A DNA stretch of 10,878 nt, from NCBI GenBank assembly GCA_013349695.1, contig DUZD01000075.1, forward strand, positions 1 to 10,878, written 5' to 3'. Shown here one piece after another: positions 1 to 6,138 of the stretch (positions are counted from its first letter, which is position 1; every line of letters starts with the position of its first letter). Under the pieces are notes generated by a model. It saw nothing but the letters and a program-made list of their open reading frames with translations, had not been told where the DNA came from and did no database searches. This stretch comes from Rhodospirillaceae bacterium (lineage in GTDB: Bacteria; Pseudomonadota; Alphaproteobacteria; Rhodospirillales; 2-02-FULL-58-16). A program made the position numbers and the translations under genes.

Positions 1-3
1 CGT

Positions 4-7
4 CTCC
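4..7 (-). promoter_or_regulatory. Possible ribosome binding site of the next gene
   Basis: On the minus strand the last bases of the window read GGAG followed by ACG, then the edge. This lies about 105 bases after the pdhB stop. It could be the Shine-Dalgarno sequence of a gene starting a few bases outside the window. In alphaproteobacteria the gene after pdhB is usually pdhC (E2, dihydrolipoamide acetyltransferase), but no coding sequence is visible here to confirm it. Confidence 0.3.
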
Positions 8-35
8 TATGCATGGTGAACGCATGCGTTCATCG

Positions 36-54
36 GCGCCGGACCATCCGGCGC
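36..54 (-). other. GC-rich stem-loop after pdhB
   Basis: A perfect 7-bp stem (GCGCCGG / CCGGCGC) encloses a 5-base loop in the gap between the pdhB stop and the left edge. No T-run follows on the minus strand, so it is not a classical intrinsic terminator. If pdhC follows, this could be an intercistronic RNA hairpin that affects mRNA stability or relative expression. That role is inference. Confidence 0.35.
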
Positions 55-113
55 AACCCTCGACACCTGCATACAGTGAGACGGGTCACCCACGTCCAGA
101 TCGGACATGGGGT

Positions 114-1460
114 CTAGCGGTAACAGACGGCTTTCGCCGCCTGGACCACGTTTTCCGCTTGCGGCAGGCTCAGTGCCTCAAGGTTGGCGGCGTACGGCAT
201 GGGCACGTCGGCGCCGGTGACGCGCATTACCGGCGCGTCCAGATAGTCGAAGGCGTGCTCCATCATCAGGGCGGCGATTTCCGAGCCGATACCGGCCAGC
301 GGCCAGCCTTCCTCGGCACAAACCAACCGGTTGGTCTTTTTGACGGATGCGACGATCGTTCCAACGTCGAGGGGGCGAAGCGAGCGGAGGTTGACAACTT
401 CGGCCTCGATCCCCTCGGCGGCGAGAATTGCCGCCGCCTCCAAGGCCACCGCGACCATGCGCGAATAGGCGCAGATGGTGACATCACCGCCGGACCTTTC
501 GATCTTGGCCACGCCGATGGGGATGGTGTAATCGGGGTCCGCCGGAACCTCGAAGCTGTGGCCGTAGAGAATCTCGTTCTCCAGCACCACCACCGGATTG
601 GGATCGCGAATGGCGGCTTTCAGCAGGCCCTTGGCGTCGGCCGCCGAATAGGGAGCCACCACCTTGAGGCCGGGACAATGAGCGTACCACGAGGCATAGC
701 ACTGGGAATGCTGGGCGGCGACGCCGGCGGCGGCGCCGTTGGGGCCACGGAAGACGATCGGGCAGTGCATCTGCCCGCCGGACATGTAGTGCGTCTTGGC
801 CGCCGAGTTGATGACATGGTCGATGGCCTGCATGGAGAAATTGAAAGTCATGAATTCGACGATCGGCTTCAAGCCGGCGAAAGCGGCGCCGACGCCGAGC
901 CCGGCGAAGCCATGCTCGGTGATCGGGGTATCGATGACGCGTTCCGGCCCGAATTCCTCGAGCAGCCCCCGGCTGATCTTATAGGCGCCTTGGTACTGGC
1001 CGACCTCTTCGCCCATAAGGAAAACATCCTTGTCGCGCCGCATCTCCTCGGCCATGGCGTCGCGCAAGGCCTCGCGGACGCTCAACAAGACGGTATTGGC
1101 AAAAACCTCGTCCGTGACGGCGGAAGCGGCCGGGGCCGGCCCGGCGGCGGCCGCCGTGTCGATGGCCGGTGGCGGTTGCGGCGCCGGCGGCGTCGCGCCG
1201 ATGGCCGAGGCGTCCTCGCCCTCTTCGAGGATCACCGCGATGGGGGTGTTGACGGCGACGCCTTCGGTGCCGGCGGCGACCAGGATCTTGCCGAGAACGC
1301 CGTCGTCGAAGACCTCCACTTCCATGGTCGCCTTGTCGGTCTCGATCTCGGCGACGGCGTCGCCGCTGGCGACGGCGTCGCCTTCCCGTTTCAGCCATTT
1401 GGCCAGCTTGCCCTCGCTCATGGTCGGCGACAGCGCCGGCATCAGGATGTGGATAGGCAT
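114..1460 (-). CDS. pdhB: Pyruvate dehydrogenase E1 beta subunit with N-terminal lipoyl domain
   Basis: Beta subunit of the E1 component of the pyruvate dehydrogenase complex, which decarboxylates pyruvate with thiamine diphosphate and passes the acetyl group to lipoyl-E2. The protein is 448 residues. Residues 1-80 form a biotinyl/lipoyl domain with the ETDKATMEVE signature, so Lys43 is the predicted lipoylation site. An Ala/Pro-rich linker (about 84-114) leads to the E1 beta fold. That part contains MGEEVGQYQGAYK (149-161), the conserved GPNGAAAGVAAQHSQ stretch (239-253, His251) and TGADVPMPYA (415-424) near the C-terminus; these closely resemble human PDHB as I recall it. The start chosen is the ATG at 1460, which gives a complete lipoyl domain; the frame stays open far upstream but that part only mirrors pdhA. 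The Shine-Dalgarno GAGGA (1463-1467) overlaps the pdhA stop and the gap is 5 bases, so the two genes are probably translationally coupled. The lipoyl-E1 beta fusion is known in alphaproteobacteria. Confidence 0.97.
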   Translation of the reverse strand: MPIHILMPALSPTMSEGKLAKWLKREGDAVASGDAVAEIETDKATMEVEVFDDGVLGKILVAAGTEGVAVNTPIAVILEEGEDASAIGATPPAPQPPPAIDTAAAAGPAPAASAVTDEVFANTVLLSVREALRDAMAEEMRRDKDVFLMGEEVGQYQGAYKISRGLLEEFGPERVIDTPITEHGFAGLGVGAAFAGLKPIVEFMTFNFSMQAIDHVINSAAKTHYMSGGQMHCPIVFRGPNGAAAGVAAQHSQCYASWYAHCPGLKVVAPYSAADAKGLLKAAIRDPNPVVVLENEILYGHSFEVPADPDYTIPIGVAKIERSGGDVTICAYSRMVAVALEAAAILAAEGIEAEVVNLRSLRPLDVGTIVASVKKTNRLVCAEEGWPLAGIGSEIAALMMEHAFDYLDAPVMRVTGADVPMPYAANLEALSLPQAENVVQAAKAVCYR

Positions 1461-1465
1461 CTTCC

Positions 1466-2479
1466 TCAGGCCTCGGCGAGGACGTTGGTATGGAGCTCGG
1501 CCGGGTCCGGTTGCGGGCTTGTCTGAGCGAATTCGGCGGCTTCGCCGACCACCGCCTTGACGTCGCGGTCGATATCCTTGATCGCCGCCTCGTCGGCGAC
1601 GCCGTTGTCGAGGATCAGGGTGCGCAGGTTGTCGATGCAATCGCGTTCCTTGCGCACCTTGCGTACTTCTTCCTTGGAGCGGTATTTGGCCGGATCGGCC
1701 ATCGAATGGCCACGGTAGCGGTAGGTCTTCATCTCCAGAATGTAGGGCCCCTTGCCGGCCCGGCAGTGGGCCGCCGCCTTTCTCCCGGCGGCGCGCACCG
1801 CGAGGATGTCCATGCCGTCGACTTGCCGGCCCGGAATGTCGTAAGCGCTGCCGCGGCGGAACAGCTCGGTGGTCGCCGAGGCCCGCTCGACAGCGGTGCC
1901 CATGCCGTAGCGGTTGTTCTCGATGACGTAGAGCGCCGGCAGTTTCCACAAGGACGCCATGTTGAAGGATTCGTAGACCTGGCCCTGGTTGACGGCGCCG
2001 TCGCCGAAATAGACGAAGCAAGCGCCGCCGTCCTGGCGGTATTTATGGGCAAAAGCCAGACCGGTGCCGATGGGAACCTGGGCGCCGACGATGCCGTGAC
2101 CGCCGTAAAAGCCGGCGTCCCGGCTGAACATGTGCATGGAGCCGCCCTTGCCTTTGGAATAGCCGCCGGCCCGGCCCGTAAGTTCCGCCATCACCCCCTT
2201 GGCGTCCATGCCGCAGGCCAGCATGTGGCCATGGTCGCGGTAACTGGTGATGATGGTGTCCGGTGCCCGCGCCACCGTCTGCATGCCGACGACGACCGCC
2301 TCCTGGCCGATGTAAAGGTGGCAGAAACCGGAAATCAGGCCCATGCCATAAAGCTGCCCCGCCTTTTCCTCGAAACGGCGGATGAGCAGCATCTGACGGT
2401 AAAAAACCATCAACTCGCCGGCGTCGGCGGAACGGGATTTCGCCGGCGGCGATGATTTACGCTCACCAACTTTTGCCAT
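1466..2479 (-). CDS. pdhA: Pyruvate dehydrogenase E1 alpha subunit
   Basis: Alpha subunit of the E1 heterotetramer of pyruvate dehydrogenase, cytoplasmic, acting with the E1 beta encoded directly downstream. The protein is 337 residues, the usual size for bacterial E1 alpha. The thiamine diphosphate motif runs from GDG (159-161) to NN (188-189). Other family blocks are the SYRDHGH stretch (79-85), GKGGSMHMF (110-118) and the YRYRGHSMADP loop (253-263), the region phosphorylated in mitochondrial E1 alpha. The frame is open up to 2632, but the ATG at 2479 is preceded by a good Shine-Dalgarno AGGGAG (2485-2490) five bases away, so I use it. The first 22 or so residues are polar and variable. The gene is the first of a pdhA-pdhB operon and is read divergently from the large acyl ligase-acyltransferase gene, with 291 bases between them. 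Confidence 0.97.
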   Translation of the reverse strand: MAKVGERKSSPPAKSRSADAGELMVFYRQMLLIRRFEEKAGQLYGMGLISGFCHLYIGQEAVVVGMQTVARAPDTIITSYRDHGHMLACGMDAKGVMAELTGRAGGYSKGKGGSMHMFSRDAGFYGGHGIVGAQVPIGTGLAFAHKYRQDGGACFVYFGDGAVNQGQVYESFNMASLWKLPALYVIENNRYGMGTAVERASATTELFRRGSAYDIPGRQVDGMDILAVRAAGRKAAAHCRAGKGPYILEMKTYRYRGHSMADPAKYRSKEEVRKVRKERDCIDNLRTLILDNGVADEAAIKDIDRDVKAVVGEAAEFAQTSPQPDPAELHTNVLAEA

Positions 2480-2484
2480 CGGAT

Positions 2485-2490
2485 CTCCCT
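2485..2490 (-). promoter_or_regulatory. Shine-Dalgarno sequence of pdhA
   Basis: AGGGAG on the minus strand lies five bases before the ATG at 2479. It is the strongest ribosome binding site near any candidate start of this frame. It settles the start against the longer frame beginning at 2632, whose extra residues lack family similarity. Confidence 0.7.
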
Positions 2491-2572
2491 GCTCGGATCG
2501 AACTCCGCCGCTTCCCCGCGAACGGGCGGCTTGTGGAGAAGAATCTTGTGAAGAAAAATAATGTAAATCGGG

Positions 2573-2598
2573 ACTGTTTACAAGCCGGCGGAAACAGT
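2573..2598. promoter_or_regulatory. Inverted repeat ACTGTTT-N12-AAACAGT, candidate operator
   Basis: Two perfect 7-base arms (2573-2579 and 2592-2598) are separated by 12 bases. The repeat lies just downstream of the candidate pdhA -10 and so would overlap the start of the pdhA transcript. A dimeric regulator could bind here, or the repeat could form an RNA hairpin in the pdhA leader. I cannot name the regulator. Confidence 0.35.
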
Positions 2599-2605
2599 GA
2601 AACCC

Positions 2606-2611
2606 ATTGTA
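2606..2611 (-). promoter_or_regulatory. Candidate -10 element for pdhA
   Basis: TACAAT on the minus strand differs from the sigma-70 consensus TATAAT at one base and lies in the AT-rich part of the divergent region. No good -35 hexamer is present at 16-19 bases, so activator dependence or another promoter is possible. Transcription from here would give a leader of about 120 bases before the pdhA ATG. Confidence 0.25.
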
Positions 2612-2630
2612 GCAACTGGACAAATAGACC

Positions 2631-2651
2631 ATTAACCCAAATTAAGTTAAT
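2631..2651. promoter_or_regulatory. AT-rich inverted repeat ATTAAC-N9-GTTAAT
   Basis: Two perfect 6-base arms (2631-2636 and 2646-2651) surround a 9-base AT-rich spacer, about 20 bases upstream of the candidate pdhA -10. The position fits a regulator acting on pdhA, on the divergent gene, or on both. The TTAA tetramers recall CtrA sites, but the spacings do not match the CtrA full site. Confidence 0.3.
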
Positions 2652-2770
2652 AAATAGAAATTTGTCGCCAAGGCGGTGGCGAGGCTGTTCGGGAAACTTG
2701 CGCGGCAAACGATAAGCGGCCATTGTCTATCTTCTCAAGGACTCATTTCAATTAAACAGGGTTCCGTGGA

Positions 2771-5626
2771 TTGGCGGACCGGCCGGGCAGCAACAAGGAG
2801 GCGGAGGAGACCGCCGAAACGGCGGCCAAGCTGCTGGCGGTCGTCAAGGACCTGGCCGCCGAGCTTCATCCGCGGCAAACGGCGGCCGGGCCGGTAACCC
2901 TCGACAGCGCCCTCGACCGGGACCTCGGCTTCGACAGCCTGGGACTTGTCGAGCTTCTCGTCCGCATCGAACGAGCCTTTGAGGTTTTCGTCCCCGAACA
3001 GGTGCTGGCCAGCGCCGAAACGCCGCGCGACCTCCTTAGGGCGGTGCTTGGCGCCGAGGCCCCGAGTGGCGCCCCGCCGCCGGCGGAAATCAAAGGCGTC
3101 TCCCTAGGAGAGGCGGAGGCCGCCCCGTTCAGCGCCGGGACGTTGGTCGAGGTGCTGGAATGGCATGTCCGAGCCCATCCCGAACGCCCCCACATCCGCT
3201 TTTACAGCGACCAGGACGAGGGAGAAATCATCACCTACCGCGCCCTCAGGGAGGCGGCGGAACGGGTCGCCCGCGGCCTTCAACGGAAGGATTTGCGGCC
3301 CGGCGAATCGGTGGCCATCATGCTGCCGACCGGCGCGGACTATTTTTTCAGTTTTTTCGGCGTGCTGCTCGCCGGCGGCGTTCCCGTCCCCATTTACCCG
3401 CCGGCGCGGCTGAAACAGATAGAGGAACACCTCAACCGCCATGCCGCCATCCTCGACAATTGCCTTGCCGGGATGCTGATCACGGTGCCCGAGGCCAAGC
3501 AAATGGCGCAATTGCTGGCTTCGCGGGCGCCATCCCCGCGCCACGTGGCGACGGTAGAGGAGCTGTCCTCCGTTTCGGGCGAATTCAGGAAGCCGGCGTT
3601 AACGGCGCGCGACACCGCCTTCCTGCAATACACCTCCGGCAGCACCGGCAGGCCGAAGGGCGTGGTCCTCACTCACGGCAACCTGCTGGCCAACATCCGG
3701 GCCATGGGCGAGGCGATCGAGGCCGGGCCCGCCGATGTGTTCGTCAGTTGGCTGCCCCTTTACCACGACATGGGGCTGATCGGCGCCTGGCTGGGCAGCC
3801 TGCACTACGCCAACCTGCTGGTCATCATGTCGCCGCTGTCCTTTTTGGCCCGGCCGCAACGCTGGCTTTGGGCCATTCATCGGCATGGCGGAACTTTGTC
3901 GGCGGCGCCCAACTTCGCCTACGAGCTGTGCCTGCGCCGAATCGACGACAAGGAACTCGATGGCCTCGACCTGAGGTCCTGGCGCAACGCCCTCAACGGC
4001 GCCGAGGCGGTGCGTCCCGAGACGGTAGAGCGGTTTTACCAACGCTTCGCCATATACGGCCTCCGCCGCGAGGCGATCATGCCGGTGTACGGACTGGCCG
4101 AATCCTCGGTCGGCCTCGCCTTCCCGCCACGCAACCGCGGCCCGCTGATCGACCGCATCCGGCGCGATGATTTCACCGCCTCCGGCGGCGCCGTTCCGGC
4201 CGGCGAGGAGGACGCCAAGGCACTTCGTTTCGTCGCCTGCGGCCGGCCTTTGCCGGGACACCAGATGCGGGTCGTCGACGGCGGTGGCCGCGAACTTCCC
4301 GAGCGGCGGGAAGGGCGTCTTCAGTTCCGTGGCCCATCGGTGACCAGCGGCTATTTCCGCAATCCGCAAGCGACCCGCCAGTTGTTCAAGGGCGATTGGC
4401 TGGATTCAGGGGACCGGGCCTACATCGCCGGCGGCGACGTCTACATCACCGGCCGCGCCAAGGACATCATCATTCGCGCCGGCCGCAACATCCATCCCGA
4501 CGAGCTGGAGGAAGCCATCGGCGACGTGCCCGGCATCCGCAAAGGCAGCGTCGCCGTTTTCGGCGGCGCCGACCCCGACTCAGGCACCGAGCGCCTGGTC
4601 ATCCTGGCGGAAACCCGGAAAAGGGAGGCGGCGGCGCTGGATCAGTTGCGCGGCAAGCTCAACGCTCTCGCCACGGACCTCACCGGCGGCCCCGCCGACG
4701 ACCTCATCCTGGCGCCGCCGGGCAGCGTGCTTAAGACATCGAGTGGCAAGATCCGCCGCGCCGCCAGCCGGGAACTCTATGAGAAAGGCGACATCGGCAG
4801 ACCGCAAAGGGCGGTTTGGTGGCAGATAGCGCGCCTGGTCCTGGCCGGAACGGCGCCGCGATTGCGGCGGGCGAGAAGCGCCGTGGCGGCGGCACTCTAC
4901 GCCGCCTATGCCTGGACTCTGCTGCTGCTGGCGGCTCCCCTCGCCTGGCTGCTGGTCGCCCTTTTGCCGCGGGAGACGTGGTGCTGGGCCATCGTCCGCG
5001 CCACGCTCGGCTTTCTGGCCTGGGCTTCCGGCACGCCTCTGACGGTGCGAGGGCTGGAGAATCTGCCGCCCAGCGGCCAGCCTTGCGTGTTCGTCGCCAA
5101 CCACGCCAGTTATCTCGACAGCGCCGTCATGATCGCCGCCCTGCCAGGCCGGTTCAGCTTCGTCGCCAAGGCGGAGCTCATCGAACGGTTCGTCCCCCGC
5201 CTCTTCCTGAGCCGCATCGGCACGGAATTCGTCGAACGGTTCGACGCCCACAAAGGCATAGCCGATTCCCGGCGGCTGGCCGGCGTCATCCAGCGCGGGC
5301 GGGCGCTCTTTTATTTCGCCGAGGGCACCTGCATCAGGACGCCCGGTTTGCTGCCCTTCCATATGGGCGCTTTCGCGGCGGCGGTGGATGCCGGGGTTCC
5401 GGTGGTTCCCATCACCATTCGCGGCACCCGTTCCATTTTGCGATCGGAATCCGGATATCCCCGCCGTGGGGCGATCACTGTGGTTATTAGCAAACCCCTC
5501 GATCCGCGAGAATCAAAGACGGCCGACGCGTGGACGGCGAGCGTGCAACTTCGCGACGCCGTCCGACTTGATATCCTGCGCCACTGCGGGGAACCGGATC
5601 TGGGGCATGAAGATTCACCGTTTTGA
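2771..5626 (+). CDS. ACP - fatty acyl-AMP ligase-like - PlsC acyltransferase fusion protein
   Basis: A 951-residue multidomain lipid enzyme. Residues about 15-95 are an acyl carrier protein with the phosphopantetheine site in DLGFDSLGLVEL (Ser56). Residues about 120-675 are an adenylating enzyme: P-loop YTSGSTGRPKG (287-297), SWLPLYHDMGLIG (326-338), YGLAES (440-445), SGD (546-548), GRAKD (561-565) and the C-terminal lysine in KTSSGKIRR (Lys660). The LPLYHDMG block and the CGRPLPGH segment (490-497) resemble fatty acyl-AMP ligases more than acyl-CoA synthetases. A hydrophobic stretch (about 704-732) precedes a PlsC domain with NHASYLD (777-783, His778/Asp783), RIGTEF (815-820), FAEGT (849-853, usually FPEGT) and VPVVPITIRGT (876-886). 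Inferred role: activate a free fatty acid, load it on the in-cis ACP and acylate a lysolipid at the inner membrane. The start is TTG at 2771; a stop lies five codons upstream, no ATG fits, and AGGG precedes it. E. coli Aas has the opposite order and no ACP. The acceptor is unknown. Confidence 0.88.
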   Translation: MADRPGSNKEAEETAETAAKLLAVVKDLAAELHPRQTAAGPVTLDSALDRDLGFDSLGLVELLVRIERAFEVFVPEQVLASAETPRDLLRAVLGAEAPSGAPPPAEIKGVSLGEAEAAPFSAGTLVEVLEWHVRAHPERPHIRFYSDQDEGEIITYRALREAAERVARGLQRKDLRPGESVAIMLPTGADYFFSFFGVLLAGGVPVPIYPPARLKQIEEHLNRHAAILDNCLAGMLITVPEAKQMAQLLASRAPSPRHVATVEELSSVSGEFRKPALTARDTAFLQYTSGSTGRPKGVVLTHGNLLANIRAMGEAIEAGPADVFVSWLPLYHDMGLIGAWLGSLHYANLLVIMSPLSFLARPQRWLWAIHRHGGTLSAAPNFAYELCLRRIDDKELDGLDLRSWRNALNGAEAVRPETVERFYQRFAIYGLRREAIMPVYGLAESSVGLAFPPRNRGPLIDRIRRDDFTASGGAVPAGEEDAKALRFVACGRPLPGHQMRVVDGGGRELPERREGRLQFRGPSVTSGYFRNPQATRQLFKGDWLDSGDRAYIAGGDVYITGRAKDIIIRAGRNIHPDELEEAIGDVPGIRKGSVAVFGGADPDSGTERLVILAETRKREAAALDQLRGKLNALATDLTGGPADDLILAPPGSVLKTSSGKIRRAASRELYEKGDIGRPQRAVWWQIARLVLAGTAPRLRRARSAVAAALYAAYAWTLLLLAAPLAWLLVALLPRETWCWAIVRATLGFLAWASGTPLTVRGLENLPPSGQPCVFVANHASYLDSAVMIAALPGRFSFVAKAELIERFVPRLFLSRIGTEFVERFDAHKGIADSRRLAGVIQRGRALFYFAEGTCIRTPGLLPFHMGAFAAAVDAGVPVVPITIRGTRSILRSESGYPRRGAITVVISKPLDPRESKTADAWTASVQLRDAVRLDILRHCGEPDLGHEDSPF

Positions 5627-5642
5627 ACAAAAGCAGGTTTCT

Positions 5643-5954
5643 TTAGTCGTCGATGATCACGACGTCGTCGGGAAATCCGTAATTGAGCATGATTCGGGCG
5701 CGTTCCTCCAACATGTCGGGGTCGAGACTAGCAGGGTTGAGCAATTTGACCCGGTTGGCGAGGACTTCGAGGCGGGCATGGATTCCGGCGTAGATCTGGC
5801 GCGACTCTTCAACCTGTTGGTGCAGCAGCCGCCAAGTGGACAGGCCCCGGTCGCCGTGAAAAGCGTGGTAGGCAAAGTAGCCGATCGCGCAAATACCCAA
5901 CACCGGGCCGATCACATGACGTGCCCGCGAACGGAATTCCGATAATAGACCCAT
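5643..5954 (-). CDS. ftsB: FtsB/DivIC-family septum formation initiator
   Basis: A small single-pass inner-membrane division protein of 103 residues, the expected size for FtsB. A short basic cytoplasmic N-terminus precedes one membrane helix (about 13-30). The GDRGL motif (34-38) and a helical, probably coiled-coil segment (about 40-72) follow in the periplasm, then the conserved DPDMLEERAR motif (78-87). In the family the protein works with FtsL and FtsQ to link early and late divisome steps. The start at 5954 places the helix close to the N-terminus; the ribosome binding site is weak. Its place next to eno is typical of alphaproteobacteria, where pdhA would usually follow directly. Here the plus-strand ligase-acyltransferase gene intervenes and converges, with only 16 bases between stop codons. 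No terminator is visible between them. Confidence 0.9.
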   Translation of the reverse strand: MGLLSEFRSRARHVIGPVLGICAIGYFAYHAFHGDRGLSTWRLLHQQVEESRQIYAGIHARLEVLANRVKLLNPASLDPDMLEERARIMLNYGFPDDVVIIDD

Positions 5955-6053
5955 GACACCGTGGCGTGTAATCAGTTGTTGTTATTTTCGTCCACAATCC
6001 CAAGCTTGCGGCCAACCCTAGCCGGCAATCGTTAACAGGACGTTACGCCGCCG

Positions 6054-6106
6054 GACGGAACTTCCGTCACCGGATTTCATCGCGGCGCCCGGCATGAAGT
6101 CGCCGC
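6054..6106 (-). terminator. Two stem-loops downstream of eno
   Basis: Downstream of the eno stop on the minus strand, GCGGCG and CGCCGC arms (6082-6087 and 6101-6106) can pair around a 13-base loop. Beyond them is a near-perfect palindrome GACGGAA-C-TTCCGTC (6054-6068). Neither is followed by a T-run, so intrinsic termination is doubtful. They may protect the 3' end of the eno mRNA, or the palindrome may be an operator upstream of ftsB. Function is inferred from position only. Confidence 0.25.
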
Positions 6107-6138
6107 CGTTTAAGCAGGATATGAATTGTCCCCGGACT

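Larger units (their letters stand above)
2480..2770. other. Divergent intergenic region between pdhA and the acyl ligase-acyltransferase gene
   Basis: This 291-base region is clearly more AT-rich in its middle (about 2540-2665) than the genes on either side, as expected for promoters. It holds the pdhA ribosome binding site, a candidate minus-strand -10 (TACAAT), two inverted repeats and a short stem-loop TCGCCA-AGGCGG-TGGCGA (2665-2682). No RNA gene or conserved small protein was seen in it. For the plus-strand gene no convincing -35/-10 pair is visible; the only ribosome-binding candidate is AGGG (2758-2761), nine bases before the TTG start. Confidence 0.6.

Noticed and set aside
7..108. 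33-codon minus-strand open frame after pdhB
   Set aside because: It is short, has no Shine-Dalgarno and no recognisable sequence, and it contains the GC hairpin.
9..1526. 505-codon plus-strand open frame opposite pdhB
   Set aside because: It lies entirely antisense to a clear pdhB. The product has no recognisable domain and is rich in Gly, Asp, Arg and His, as expected for the complement of a GC-rich gene.
1461..2021. Upstream extension of the pdhB frame into pdhA
   Set aside because: The extra residues are out-of-frame pdhA codons, Arg/Gly-rich and without similarity to any domain; the lipoyl domain begins properly at the ATG at 1460.
1490..2455. 321-codon plus-strand open frame opposite pdhA
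   Set aside because: It is a complement of conserved pdhA coding sequence with no domain of its own.
2632..2650. CtrA binding site suggested by TTAA tetramers
   Set aside because: The tetramers are spaced by 6 and 1 bases, not the 7 of the CtrA full site, and the flanking bases do not fit.
2723..2752. Plus-strand promoter TTGTCT-N18-TTCAAT before the fusion gene
   Set aside because: It would start transcription only about a dozen bases before the TTG, on top of the ribosome binding site, and both hexamers are weak.
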